31,591 nucleotides of DNA from Blastococcus sp. CT_GayMR20 (lineage in GTDB: Bacteria > Actinomycetota > Actinomycetes > Mycobacteriales > Geodermatophilaceae). The notes under the pieces are model-generated. The model was not told the origin of the DNA. It saw only the letters and a list, made by a program, of their open reading frames with translations, and ran no database searches. The position numbers and the translations under genes were made by a program. The DNA is taken from NCBI RefSeq assembly GCF_004570345.1, contig NZ_SPQM01000053.1, positions 1 to 31,591 of the forward strand, read 5' to 3'. This document shows, piece by piece, positions 7,914-13,825 of this stretch. Positions within the stretch are counted from its first letter, which is position 1; each line of letters starts with the position of its first letter.

Positions 7914-8135
7914 CTAGCTGGCGAGGTGGACGACGACCGCGGCGCGCTGGCGGGCGCGGCGGCGGGTGGCGAGGGGAATGGGCCGGGCCGCCGCGGCCCG
8001 GCGACGATTGCCGCCGGGCGCCCCGCCCGCGTGCTCGGCGTCCCGGATCATCGCGGCGATCCGCGAGAGCCGGTCGCGGCTCGGGGAGCCGTCGACAGCT
8101 TCCCGGTGGACGTCGGGCACCGCGTTGGTGGCCAC
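7914..8135 (-). CDS. Possible small basic protein immediately downstream of dnaB
   Basis: A 73-residue frame begins with GTG at 8135, one base after the dnaB stop, and ends with TAG 18 bases before the terminator hairpin at 7871-7895. It would therefore be the last gene of the dnaB transcript. The sequence has an amphipathic-looking stretch (SRDRLSRIAAMIRDAEHAGG) followed by an Arg/Ala-rich tail (RRRARQRAA). Third positions are strongly G/C, as in genuine genes here, but random frames in such DNA are often open too. No clear Shine-Dalgarno is visible, so expression would depend on coupling to dnaB. No known domain. It could simply be the dnaB 3' untranslated region. Confidence 0.4.
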   Translation of the reverse strand: MATNAVPDVHREAVDGSPSRDRLSRIAAMIRDAEHAGGAPGGNRRRAAAARPIPLATRRRARQRAAVVVHLAS

Positions 8136-8136
8136 G

Positions 8137-9507
8137 TCAGTTCGCCATGTCCACGAACCGGCTGTAGTGGCCCTGGAAGGCGACCGTGACGTTCGCCGTG
8201 GGGCCGTTGCGGTGCTTGACCAGCATGATGTCGGCCTCGCCGGCCCGCGGGGACTCCTTCTCGTACATGTCCTCGCGGTGGATCATCATGACCATGTCGG
8301 CGTCCTGCTCGATCGATCCCGACTCGCGAAGGTCGGACAGCATCGGCTTCTTGTCCTGACGCTGCTCCGAACCACGGTTCAGCTGGCTCATCGCAATGAC
8401 CGGCACTTCCAGTTCCTTGGCCAGCAGCTTCAGCGCACGCGAGAACTCCGAGACCTCCTGCTGGCGGCTCTCCACGCGCTTGCCGGACGTCATCAGCTGC
8501 AGGTAGTCGATGACCACGAGCTTGAGGTCGTTGCGCTGCTTCAGCCGCCGCGCCTTGGCCCGGATCTCCATCATCGTCATGTTGGGGGAGTCGTCGATGT
8601 AGAGCGGCGCATCGGCGATCTCACCCATGCGGCGGGCCAGCTTCGACCAGTCCTCGTCCGAGAGCGTGCCGGCGCGCATGTGGTGCAGCGGCACCTTCGC
8701 CTCCGCCGAGAGCAGGCGCATGGTGATCTCGTGCTTGCTCATTTCCAGTGAAAAGATCGCGGCAGGCAGATGATGCTTCACTGAAGCACTTCTTGCAATG
8801 TCCAATCCTAGCGTCGATTTCCCGACTCCAGGACGAGCCGCGATTACCACCATTTGCCCGGCTTGCAATCCATTGGTCAATTCGTCGAGGTCACGGATGC
8901 CGGTGGGCACACCACGGCTCACGCCGCCCCGTGAGGCGATGGCGTCCAGCTCGTCCATCGTCGGCTGCAGGATGTCCTCGAGGCGCGAGTAGTCCTCGCT
9001 CATCCGCTTCTCGGTGACGTCGTAGATCTCCTGCTGGGCCCGGTCGACGATGTCGTCGACGTCGCCCTTGCCACCGGCGGCGCCGTAGCCCAGCTGGACG
9101 ACGCGGGTGCCCGCCTCGACCAGGCGCCGGAGCACGGCCTGCTCGGCCACGATCGCGGCGTAGTAGCCGGCGTTGGCGGCCGTGGGCGTCGACGCGATGA
9201 GGGTGTGCAGGTAGACCGCGCCGCCCATCTTCGACAGCTGGTCGGTCCGGTTGAGCTCGGCGGCGACGGTGATCGCGTCCGCCGGCTCGCCCCGCCCGTA
9301 CAGGTCGAGGATGCAGTCGAAGATCACCTGGTGCGCGGGCCGGTAGAAGTCGGCGCCGTGCAGCGCCTCCACCACGTCGGCGATCGCGTCCTTGCTGAGC
9401 AGCATGCCGCCGAGCACCGACTGCTCGGCCGCGACGTCCTGCGGCGGCTGCCGGTCGTACGCCGGCGCCGTCGCCGAGGGCCGGCTGAACTCGTCGGCCA
9501 CCGCCAC
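8137..9507 (-). CDS. dnaB: Replicative DNA helicase DnaB (intein-free)
   Basis: This 456-residue hexameric 5'-3' helicase has an N-terminal DnaB domain (RQPPQDVAAEQSVLGGML, 19-36) and a RecA-like domain with Walker A ARPGVGKST (224-232), Walker B LVVIDYLQL and motif H4 around VIAMSQLNRGSEQR. The C-terminal KHRNGPT is also present. The frame is open to 9750 and ATG 9606 is possible. I prefer GTG 9507: it has GGAGG six bases upstream and gives an N-terminus aligning with other actinobacterial DnaB proteins (MAVxDEF...). Length is normal and the protein is continuous, with no intein at either known actinobacterial insertion site. Codon use is odd in two patches, listed separately. The gene follows the rpsF-ssb-rpsR-rplI operon after a 0.6-kb gap. 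Confidence 0.96.
   Translation of the reverse strand: MAVADEFSRPSATAPAYDRQPPQDVAAEQSVLGGMLLSKDAIADVVEALHGADFYRPAHQVIFDCILDLYGRGEPADAITVAAELNRTDQLSKMGGAVYLHTLIASTPTAANAGYYAAIVAEQAVLRRLVEAGTRVVQLGYGAAGGKGDVDDIVDRAQQEIYDVTEKRMSEDYSRLEDILQPTMDELDAIASRGGVSRGVPTGIRDLDELTNGLQAGQMVVIAARPGVGKSTLGLDIARSASVKHHLPAAIFSLEMSKHEITMRLLSAEAKVPLHHMRAGTLSDEDWSKLARRMGEIADAPLYIDDSPNMTMMEIRAKARRLKQRNDLKLVVIDYLQLMTSGKRVESRQQEVSEFSRALKLLAKELEVPVIAMSQLNRGSEQRQDKKPMLSDLRESGSIEQDADMVMMIHREDMYEKESPRAGEADIMLVKHRNGPTANVTVAFQGHYSRFVDMAN
8317..8439 (-). other. Mild A/T-ending codon patch over the DnaB H4 motif
   Basis: In this part of dnaB (FSRALKLL... through SGSIEQD) nine of roughly forty codons end in A or T (CGT, GAA, GAA, ATT, CGT, GGT, CGT, CTT, GGA). 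Flanking stretches of dnaB have almost none. It covers VIAMSQLNRGSEQR, the H4/DNA-binding loop region. Confidence 0.6.
8742..8883 (-). other. Low-GC codon patch centred on the DnaB P-loop
   Basis: Between the codons for Glu209 and the Glu of SLEMSK, roughly half of about 47 codons end in A or T or are TTG. They include GAA, AAT, GGA, CAA, GTA, GCT, CGT, CCT, AAA, CTA, ATT, GCA, AGA, AGT, TCA, CAT and TTT, several of them essentially unused elsewhere in the window. The protein sequence is fully conserved across the patch and contains Walker A. The sequence returns abruptly to G/C-ending codons on both sides. Confidence 0.85.
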
Positions 9508-9655
9508 GGGGATCCTCCATCTCCTTGCAGGCGCGCCCGCACCACCACTCCGTGGGGAAGCCGGGAGTTCGGCGGGCGCCGCCGGACCGAACGTGTGTTC
9601 GGTCATTGCTACCGCCGGGCACTGACAGTTCAGCGCCCGGCGGCAGCTGGGGAGG

Positions 9656-9686
9656 ACGTTAGGAAGCCGGAGGGGTCGCCGTCCAA
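9656..9686 (-). promoter_or_regulatory. Candidate dnaB promoter
   Basis: On the minus strand TTGGAC (complement of 9681-9686) is followed after 19 bases by TAACGT (complement of 9656-9661), which fits the actinobacterial TANNNT -10. Transcription would begin near 9649 and give a leader of about 140 bases before GTG 9507. The spacer is slightly long. Confidence 0.4.
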
Positions 9687-9712
9687 CACCTGTGTGCACG
9701 TCGATCTGCACA

Positions 9713-10063
9713 ACTTGTGGACAAGTCGGTGGATTCACGCCTGTCGACATGTGGAGACGGCGGGGGACACCCGGCGGTCATCTCCCGGCTTCCCCCTGGC
9801 CACCTGCGGGGACGGTGCCCACCGGCTGTGGACAGCAGAAAAGCGCCAACAATTTTCGCCGGGTCGCACCACGTGTCACACCACCGGCCGGGGGGATGAC
9901 CTGCACACGCCTGAGGACGACGAAGGACCGGCCCGGTGATGGCAGGAACCCACAGAACCCCCTCAGGGACGCTGTGCCGACCGACCGTGCCCCTGGGGAA
10001 CCCGGCGCGGCCGCGGCAGCCCGTCACTTCGTGGGGGCGGCCTCAGGGCCGTTGCTGTCCACA
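9713..10063. promoter_or_regulatory. Cluster of DnaA-box-like sites in the rplI-dnaB gap
   Basis: The 614-base gap between dnaB (start 9507) and the end of rplI (10122) has no convincing gene. It holds TGTGGACAA at 9716-9724, a perfect reverse match to the high-GC DnaA box TTGTCCACA. One-mismatch sites lie at 9827-9835 (TGTGGACAG) and 10055-10063 (CTGTCCACA). The first lies in the palindrome ACTTGT-GG-ACAAGT (9713-9726). A locally A/T-richer stretch (AGAAAAGCGCCAACAATTTT, about 9837-9856) follows the second. The rest of the gap shows only GC-rich unstructured sequence. Confidence 0.5.
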
Positions 10064-10067
10064 GACG

Positions 10068-10107
10068 CCGCGAGGGGCGCCGGACCGGAGTCCGACGCCC
10101 CTCGCGG
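10068..10107 (-). terminator. Terminator of the rpsF-ssb-rpsR-rplI operon
   Basis: Perfect 12-base arms, CCGCGAGGGGCG (10068-10079) and its complement (10096-10107), continue after one mismatch into an inner CGGAC/GTCCG stem. The hairpin begins 15 bases after the rplI stop. Confidence 0.85.
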
Positions 10108-10121
10108 GCTGTACAGCTGCC

Positions 10122-10577
10122 TCAGCTGGGGACGACCTCGATCGTCAGCTGGGTGGTGACCTCCGGGTGCACCCGCACGGTGACGGTGTGCTCGCCGGTG
10201 GTCTTGATGCTGCTGGGCAGCTCGATCCGGCGACGGTCGAGCTCGGGGCCGCCGGCGGCCGTCACGGCCGCGGCCACGTCGGCGGTGGTGACCCGCCCGA
10301 ACAGGCGGCCACCCTCACCGGCGCGCGCGGGAACGCGGACCGTCAGGCCGGACAGCTTGCCGGCCAGGACCTGTGCGTCCTCGTGCGAGGCCACCTCGCG
10401 GGCGGCACGCGCCCGGCGCAGCGACTCGACCTGCTTCTCGGCACCGCGGGTGGCCTTGATGGCCAGGCCGCGGGGCAGGAGGTAGTTGCGGCCGTAACCG
10501 CCCTTCACCTCGACGGTGTCACCGGAGGTTCCGAGACCGGTGACCTCCTGGGTCAGGATCAGCTTCATCTGGCTCAT
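10122..10577 (-). CDS. rplI: 50S ribosomal protein L9
   Basis: This 151-residue protein has the L9 N-terminal domain (MKLILTQEVTGLGTSGDTVEVKGGY..., then GRNYLLPRGLAI), a long connecting helix (RGAEKQVESLRRARAAREVA) and the C-terminal domain (GRLFGRVTTADVAAAV). L9 binds 23S rRNA at the base of the L1 stalk. ATG 10577 is two bases after the rpsR stop; a second ATG at 10568 would give the more usual MKLILTQ start. Last gene of the operon, with a terminator 15 bases downstream. Confidence 0.96.
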   Translation of the reverse strand: MSQMKLILTQEVTGLGTSGDTVEVKGGYGRNYLLPRGLAIKATRGAEKQVESLRRARAAREVASHEDAQVLAGKLSGLTVRVPARAGEGGRLFGRVTTADVAAAVTAAGGPELDRRRIELPSSIKTTGEHTVTVRVHPEVTTQLTIEVVPS

Positions 10578-10579
10578 GG

Positions 10580-10816
10580 TCAGCGCGCCGTCGAGGTGTA
10601 GGGCAGCAGTGCCATCTCGCGGCTGTTCTTCACGGCCACGGCGACGTCACGCTGGTGCTGGCTGCAGTTGCCGCTGACGCGGCGGGCACGGATCTTGCCG
10701 CGGTCGGAGATGAACTTCCGCAGCAGCGTCGTGTCCTTGTAGTCGATGTAGGTCGCCTTGTCCTTGCAGAACTGGCAGACCTTCTTCTTGACCTTGCGGA
10801 TGGGGGGCTTGGGCAC
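10580..10816 (-). CDS. rpsR: 30S ribosomal protein S18 (zinc-binding form)
   Basis: The 78-residue S18 carries the core [19 protein letters not shown]. It has the cysteine-containing (C+) zinc site: Cys14 and Cys17 (CQFC), then Cys51 and His54 (CSQH). Many actinobacteria also encode a cysteine-free paralogue for zinc starvation; none is in this window. S18 pairs with S6 on the small-subunit platform, matching the presence of rpsF in the same operon. GTG start at 10816 with GGAG about eight bases upstream. Confidence 0.96.
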   Translation of the reverse strand: MPKPPIRKVKKKVCQFCKDKATYIDYKDTTLLRKFISDRGKIRARRVSGNCSQHQRDVAVAVKNSREMALLPYTSTAR

Positions 10817-10850
10817 CGGGGTACTCCAGAGAACTCAGGGGTGAAGAGGA

Positions 10851-11342
10851 TCAAAAGGGCGGTTCGTCGGACGGGCCTGCGGGCGTCGACCAGGGGTCGC
10901 TCGCGCCGCCGCCACCGGAGGAGCCGAAGCCGCCTCCGCCGCCGCCACCGCCGGAGAAGCCACCGCCACCCTCACCGCGGGAGGCCTTGGTGACCTTCGC
11001 GGTGGCGTAGCGCAGCGAGGGGCCGATCTCGTCGACCTCCAGCTCGATGACGGTGCGCTTCTCGCCTTCCTTGGTGTCGAACGAGCGCTGCTTGAGCCGC
11101 CCGCTGACGATGACCCGCGAACCGCGGGTGAGTGACTCGGCGACGTTCTCGGCCACCTGCCGCCACACGTTGCACCGGAGGAACAGCGCCTCGCCGTCCT
11201 TCCACTCCTGCGACTGACGGTCGAAGGTGCGCGGGGTCGAGGCCACGGTGAAGTTGGCAACCGCGGCGCCGGACGGCGTGAACCGGAGCTCCGGGTCCGA
11301 CGTCAGGTTGCCGATGACGGTGATGACGGTTTCGCCGGCCAT
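10851..11342 (-). CDS. ssb: Single-stranded DNA-binding protein
   Basis: The 163-residue protein has an OB fold at residues 1-115 ([45 protein letters not shown]). A glycine-rich disordered linker ([22 protein letters not shown]) is followed by an acidic tip ending DEPPF that recruits partner proteins. ATG 11342 lies two bases after the rpsF stop, so the two are translationally coupled. It protects single-stranded DNA during replication and repair; dnaB lies further down the same strand. Confidence 0.97.
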   Translation of the reverse strand: MAGETVITVIGNLTSDPELRFTPSGAAVANFTVASTPRTFDRQSQEWKDGEALFLRCNVWRQVAENVAESLTRGSRVIVSGRLKQRSFDTKEGEKRTVIELEVDEIGPSLRYATAKVTKASRGEGGGGFSGGGGGGGGFGSSGGGGASDPWSTPAGPSDEPPF

Positions 11343-11344
11343 GG

Positions 11345-11632
11345 TCAGTGGGCCTCGGGCCGCATCAGCTTGGTGCGGAGCACCGACTCGTTGAGGTTCA
11401 GCTGGCGGTCGAGCTCGGCGACAGCAGCGGGCTCGGACTCGATCGTGACGATCGCGTAGATGCCCTCGATCTGCTTCTTGATCTCGTAGGCGAGCCGGCG
11501 ACGGCCCCAGATCTCGGTCTTGACGGTGCCACCGGCCTTGGTGACGACGGTCAGGAACCGGTCGAGGGACGGCGCGATGGTCCGCTCCTCGAGCTCGGGG
11601 TCGAGGATGACCATCAGTTCATAGTTCCGCAC
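11345..11632 (-). CDS. rpsF: 30S ribosomal protein S6
   Basis: The 95-residue protein has the S6 fold ([17 protein letters not shown], then [21 protein letters not shown] and [14 protein letters not shown]). The start is GTG 11632 (VRNYELM), with a strong GGAGG Shine-Dalgarno upstream. The much longer open frame reaching 12934 runs antisense through other sequence and is not used. First gene of the rpsF-ssb-rpsR-rplI operon; S6 binds S18 in the 30S platform. Confidence 0.96.
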   Translation of the reverse strand: MRNYELMVILDPELEERTIAPSLDRFLTVVTKAGGTVKTEIWGRRRLAYEIKKQIEGIYAIVTIESEPAAVAELDRQLNLNESVLRTKLMRPEAH

Positions 11633-11661
11633 GGAGAACCCCACCTCCTCTGGTCTTGGCG

Positions 11662-11680
11662 GCTGCAGGACGTCTGCAGC
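11662..11680 (-). promoter_or_regulatory. Stem-loop in the rpsF mRNA leader
   Basis: GCTGCAG-5 nt-CTGCAGC forms a perfect 7-bp stem about 30 bases before the rpsF start, followed on the transcript by CCGCC. rpsF leaders in many bacteria carry an S6:S18-binding element for autoregulation that includes a conserved CCG. The resemblance here is suggestive only. A second leader hairpin (TGCGCGC...GCGCGCA on the minus strand, about 11699-11728) lies upstream. Confidence 0.35.
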
Positions 11681-11733
11681 AGGAGGGTCGTGCATGCGTT
11701 GCGCGCCCCGGCGATGCCGAAGCGCGCAGGACG

Positions 11734-11742
11734 AGGTTACCA
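11734..11742 (-). promoter_or_regulatory. Candidate extended -10 of the rpsF operon
   Basis: The minus strand reads TGG then TAACCT (complement of 11734-11739), fitting an extended TGN plus TANNNT -10. Transcription would start near 11727, leaving a leader of about 95 bases. No convincing -35 is seen. Confidence 0.35.
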
Positions 11743-11747
11743 GCGAA

Positions 11748-11792
11748 CGCCCGAGCGGCCGCCGTCCGGTGTGGACGACGGCCGCTCGGGCG
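11748..11792 (-). terminator. Terminator behind the cupredoxin-like gene
   Basis: Two 20-base arms (11748-11767 and 11773-11792) pair with a single mismatch around a 5-base loop, 13 bases downstream of the stop at 11806. It separates this gene from the rpsF operon promoter. Confidence 0.85.
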
Positions 11793-11805
11793 GTAGGACG
11801 AGGCC

Positions 11806-12858
11806 TCAGCGGGACGAGCGCGAGGCCTGGTGCGTGCGGACCAGCGCGGCGGTCACGGCGGCCAGCGCGACCACTGCGGCGAGCGCCGCGGCCGGCAGTG
11901 TCTGTGCCGCGGACTGCGCACCGGCGGCCTGCTGCTCGGCGCTCTCCTCCTCCAGCGCCGTCCCGTCGAGGCCCGCGAGCTGGCCGAAGACCGGCACCGA
12001 GGCTCCGTCGTAGCCACCCGGGGCGCCACCGGCACCACCGGTGCCGGAGCCGGCGCGGTCGACGCCGCCGGTGCTGGTGCCGGGGACGAAGTAGCGCGAC
12101 GGGTCGAACGCGGCCGCGGCGGCCAGGTCGCTCGGCGACAGCTGCTGGACACCGGCGCCGGTGTCGTAGGTGTAGTTCGAGACACCGCCCTGGGGCGCCG
12201 CGGCGGGCGGCTGACCGTTGGCCGGCGGCTGCACCGGGGGCGCGCCGTTCGGCGTCGGGACGGGTCCGCCGCTGGGCGTGGGCACCTGGCCGGACGGCAC
12301 CGGCAGCGGGACGTTCACCGTCGGCAGCTGCGGCAGGTTCACGCTCGGGAGCGTGGGCAGGTTCGGGGCGATCGTCTGGACGACGTACGGCGTGGGAGCC
12401 GGCAGCGCGGGGAGCTGGCTGGCGACGGTGTTGATGACCTGGTTGGCCACGTCCGCGGCCAGACCGGCCTGCGGGACGATCCGGTAGGTGTAGGTGATCG
12501 TGCCGGTGGTGGCCGGGTCGTTGAACGTCCATGCCGTGGACTGGCCGGTCTGCAGGCCGCGGTTCTGGCCGAAGAAGTTGACGGCCACGTCGGTGTGGAC
12601 CGTCGCCGAGAGGCTGCCGGCCAGCGGGATCGTGATGCCGCCCTTGTTCTGGGCGGGGATCTGGTTGACGAACGTGACCGTGCCGCCCTTGTCCACGCTC
12701 GCGGCGGGGGGCGTGAAGTTGCGGATCTCCACGGTCGCCGAGGGAGCGGCGGAGGCGCTGGGCGCCATGAGCACGGAGAAGGCGGCGACCCCCAGCCAGC
12801 CGAGGACGGCGGCGGCGAGCCCCCGTCGTGCGCTTCGACGAATGCGACCGGTTGCCAT
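11806..12858 (-). CDS. Secreted, C-terminally membrane-anchored cupredoxin-like protein
   Basis: This 350-residue protein has a signal peptide (residues 1-37, ending APSASA before AP). A beta-rich domain follows at about 38-135 ([25 protein letters not shown]... [12 protein letters not shown]), whose spacing resembles plastocyanin-type cupredoxins. The usual copper-site Cys-x-x-His region is absent, so copper binding is not supported. Then comes a long Pro-rich linker (about 150-245), a less ordered segment and a C-terminal hydrophobic helix ([20 protein letters not shown]) with a short Arg-rich cytoplasmic tail. The start is ATG 12858, with GGAGG ten bases upstream; an in-frame GTG at 12876 overlaps that Shine-Dalgarno. 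Divergent from endonuclease IV. Likely a cell-envelope protein of unknown role. Confidence 0.7.
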   Translation of the reverse strand: MATGRIRRSARRGLAAAVLGWLGVAAFSVLMAPSASAAPSATVEIRNFTPPAASVDKGGTVTFVNQIPAQNKGGITIPLAGSLSATVHTDVAVNFFGQNRGLQTGQSTAWTFNDPATTGTITYTYRIVPQAGLAADVANQVINTVASQLPALPAPTPYVVQTIAPNLPTLPSVNLPQLPTVNVPLPVPSGQVPTPSGGPVPTPNGAPPVQPPANGQPPAAAPQGGVSNYTYDTGAGVQQLSPSDLAAAAAFDPSRYFVPGTSTGGVDRAGSGTGGAGGAPGGYDGASVPVFGQLAGLDGTALEEESAEQQAAGAQSAAQTLPAAALAAVVALAAVTAALVRTHQASRSSR

Positions 12859-12983
12859 GCTCTGTAGTACCTCCACGTCGACCAGCAGGACTTCGCTCCC
12901 CTACTGGGGAGTAACCCCCGTCACGCTGCACCAACGATGATGTGACGCCGGCGATACGGGTAAACGTGAATCCCTGATCGAAC

Positions 12984-12989
12984 TAGGGT
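12984..12989 (+). promoter_or_regulatory. -10 element for near-leaderless nfo transcription
   Basis: TAGGGT fits TANNNT and ends eight bases before the nfo ATG; no Shine-Dalgarno lies between. The 139-base divergent region also holds the promoter of the cupredoxin-like gene. Confidence 0.45.
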
Positions 12990-12997
12990 CGTCGGCG

Positions 12998-13825
12998 ATG
13001 ACTCCCCCACCCGCCCGACACCCGATCGGCGTACACGTCGGCCCCGGCCTGACGGACGGCAACGCACTCGACGACGGCGGTCCGCTGGCCCGCGCGGCGG
13101 AGATGGACGCCGACGGGGTGCAGATCTTCCTGACCGACCCGCAGAGCTACAAGAGCCCGAAACCGCGCCCGGACGCCGACGCCCTGCTGCAGAGCGACGT
13201 CATGGTCGTCGTCCACGCCCCGTACATGCTCAACGTCGCCTCCACCAACAACCGGATCCGCATCCCGGGCCGGAAGCTGCTGGCCGAGCACGCGCAGGCG
13301 GCCGCCGCGGTCGGGGCGCGCGGGATGGTCGTGCACGGCGGCCACGTGCTCGCCGAGGACGACCCCGCCGTGGGTGTCGAGAACTGGCGCAAGACCTTCA
13401 CCTACCAGGCGAAGAACGGCGGCTTCCCGCTGCCGCTGCTCATCGAGAACACCGCCGGCGGCGGCAACGCGATGGCCCGCGAGCTCGAGGCGATCGCCCG
13501 GCTCTGGGACGCGGTCGGCGAGTTCGGGGCCGGTTTCGTGCTGGACACCTGCCACGCGTGGGCCGCCGGCTGGGACCTGTCGACCGTCGTGGACGACGTC
13601 CGGGCCGTCACCGGCCGGATCGACCTGGTCCACCTCAACAACAGCCGCGACCCCCACGGCTCCAGCCGCGACCGGCACGCGCCCCTCGTGGGAGGCGAGA
13701 TCCCGACCGAACTACTGGTCGAGGTCGCGCGGGCCGCCGACTGCCCGATCGTGCTGGAGACCCCGGGTGACGCCGCTGCCCACGCCGAGGAGATCGTCGT
13801 CCTGAGGGAGGCGCTCGGCGGCTGA
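12998..13825 (+). CDS. nfo: Endonuclease IV (AP endonuclease family 2)
   Basis: This 275-residue TIM-barrel protein has the metal ligands expected of endonuclease IV: His73 (VVVHAPY), His113 (VVHGGH), Glu150 (LLIENTAGGG), Asp183 and His186 (VLDTCHAWAAG), His212 (HLNNSRD), His227 (SSRDRHAPL) and Glu254 (VLETPG). It cleaves abasic sites in base excision repair using three zinc ions. The ATG at 12998 follows a -10-like TAGGGT without a Shine-Dalgarno. The last 114 bases overlap the 3' end of the convergent GT87-type gene. The conserved C-terminus shows that the nfo end is correct. Confidence 0.93.
   Translation: MTPPPARHPIGVHVGPGLTDGNALDDGGPLARAAEMDADGVQIFLTDPQSYKSPKPRPDADALLQSDVMVVVHAPYMLNVASTNNRIRIPGRKLLAEHAQAAAAVGARGMVVHGGHVLAEDDPAVGVENWRKTFTYQAKNGGFPLPLLIENTAGGGNAMARELEAIARLWDAVGEFGAGFVLDTCHAWAAGWDLSTVVDDVRAVTGRIDLVHLNNSRDPHGSSRDRHAPLVGGEIPTELLVEVARAADCPIVLETPGDAAAHAEEIVVLREALGG

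Noticed and set aside
8137..9507. An intein inside dnaB
   Set aside because: The helicase sequence is continuous through the P-loop and H4; no splicing or endonuclease blocks are present.
9508..9750. N-terminal extension of DnaB to 9750 or to ATG 9606
   Set aside because: The extension has no family similarity, while GTG 9507 has a GGAGG site and gives the standard N-terminus.
10881..10975. Glycine-rich repeat in ssb as an error or mobile repeat
   Set aside because: A Gly-rich linker before an acidic tip is normal for SSB, and the frame is intact.
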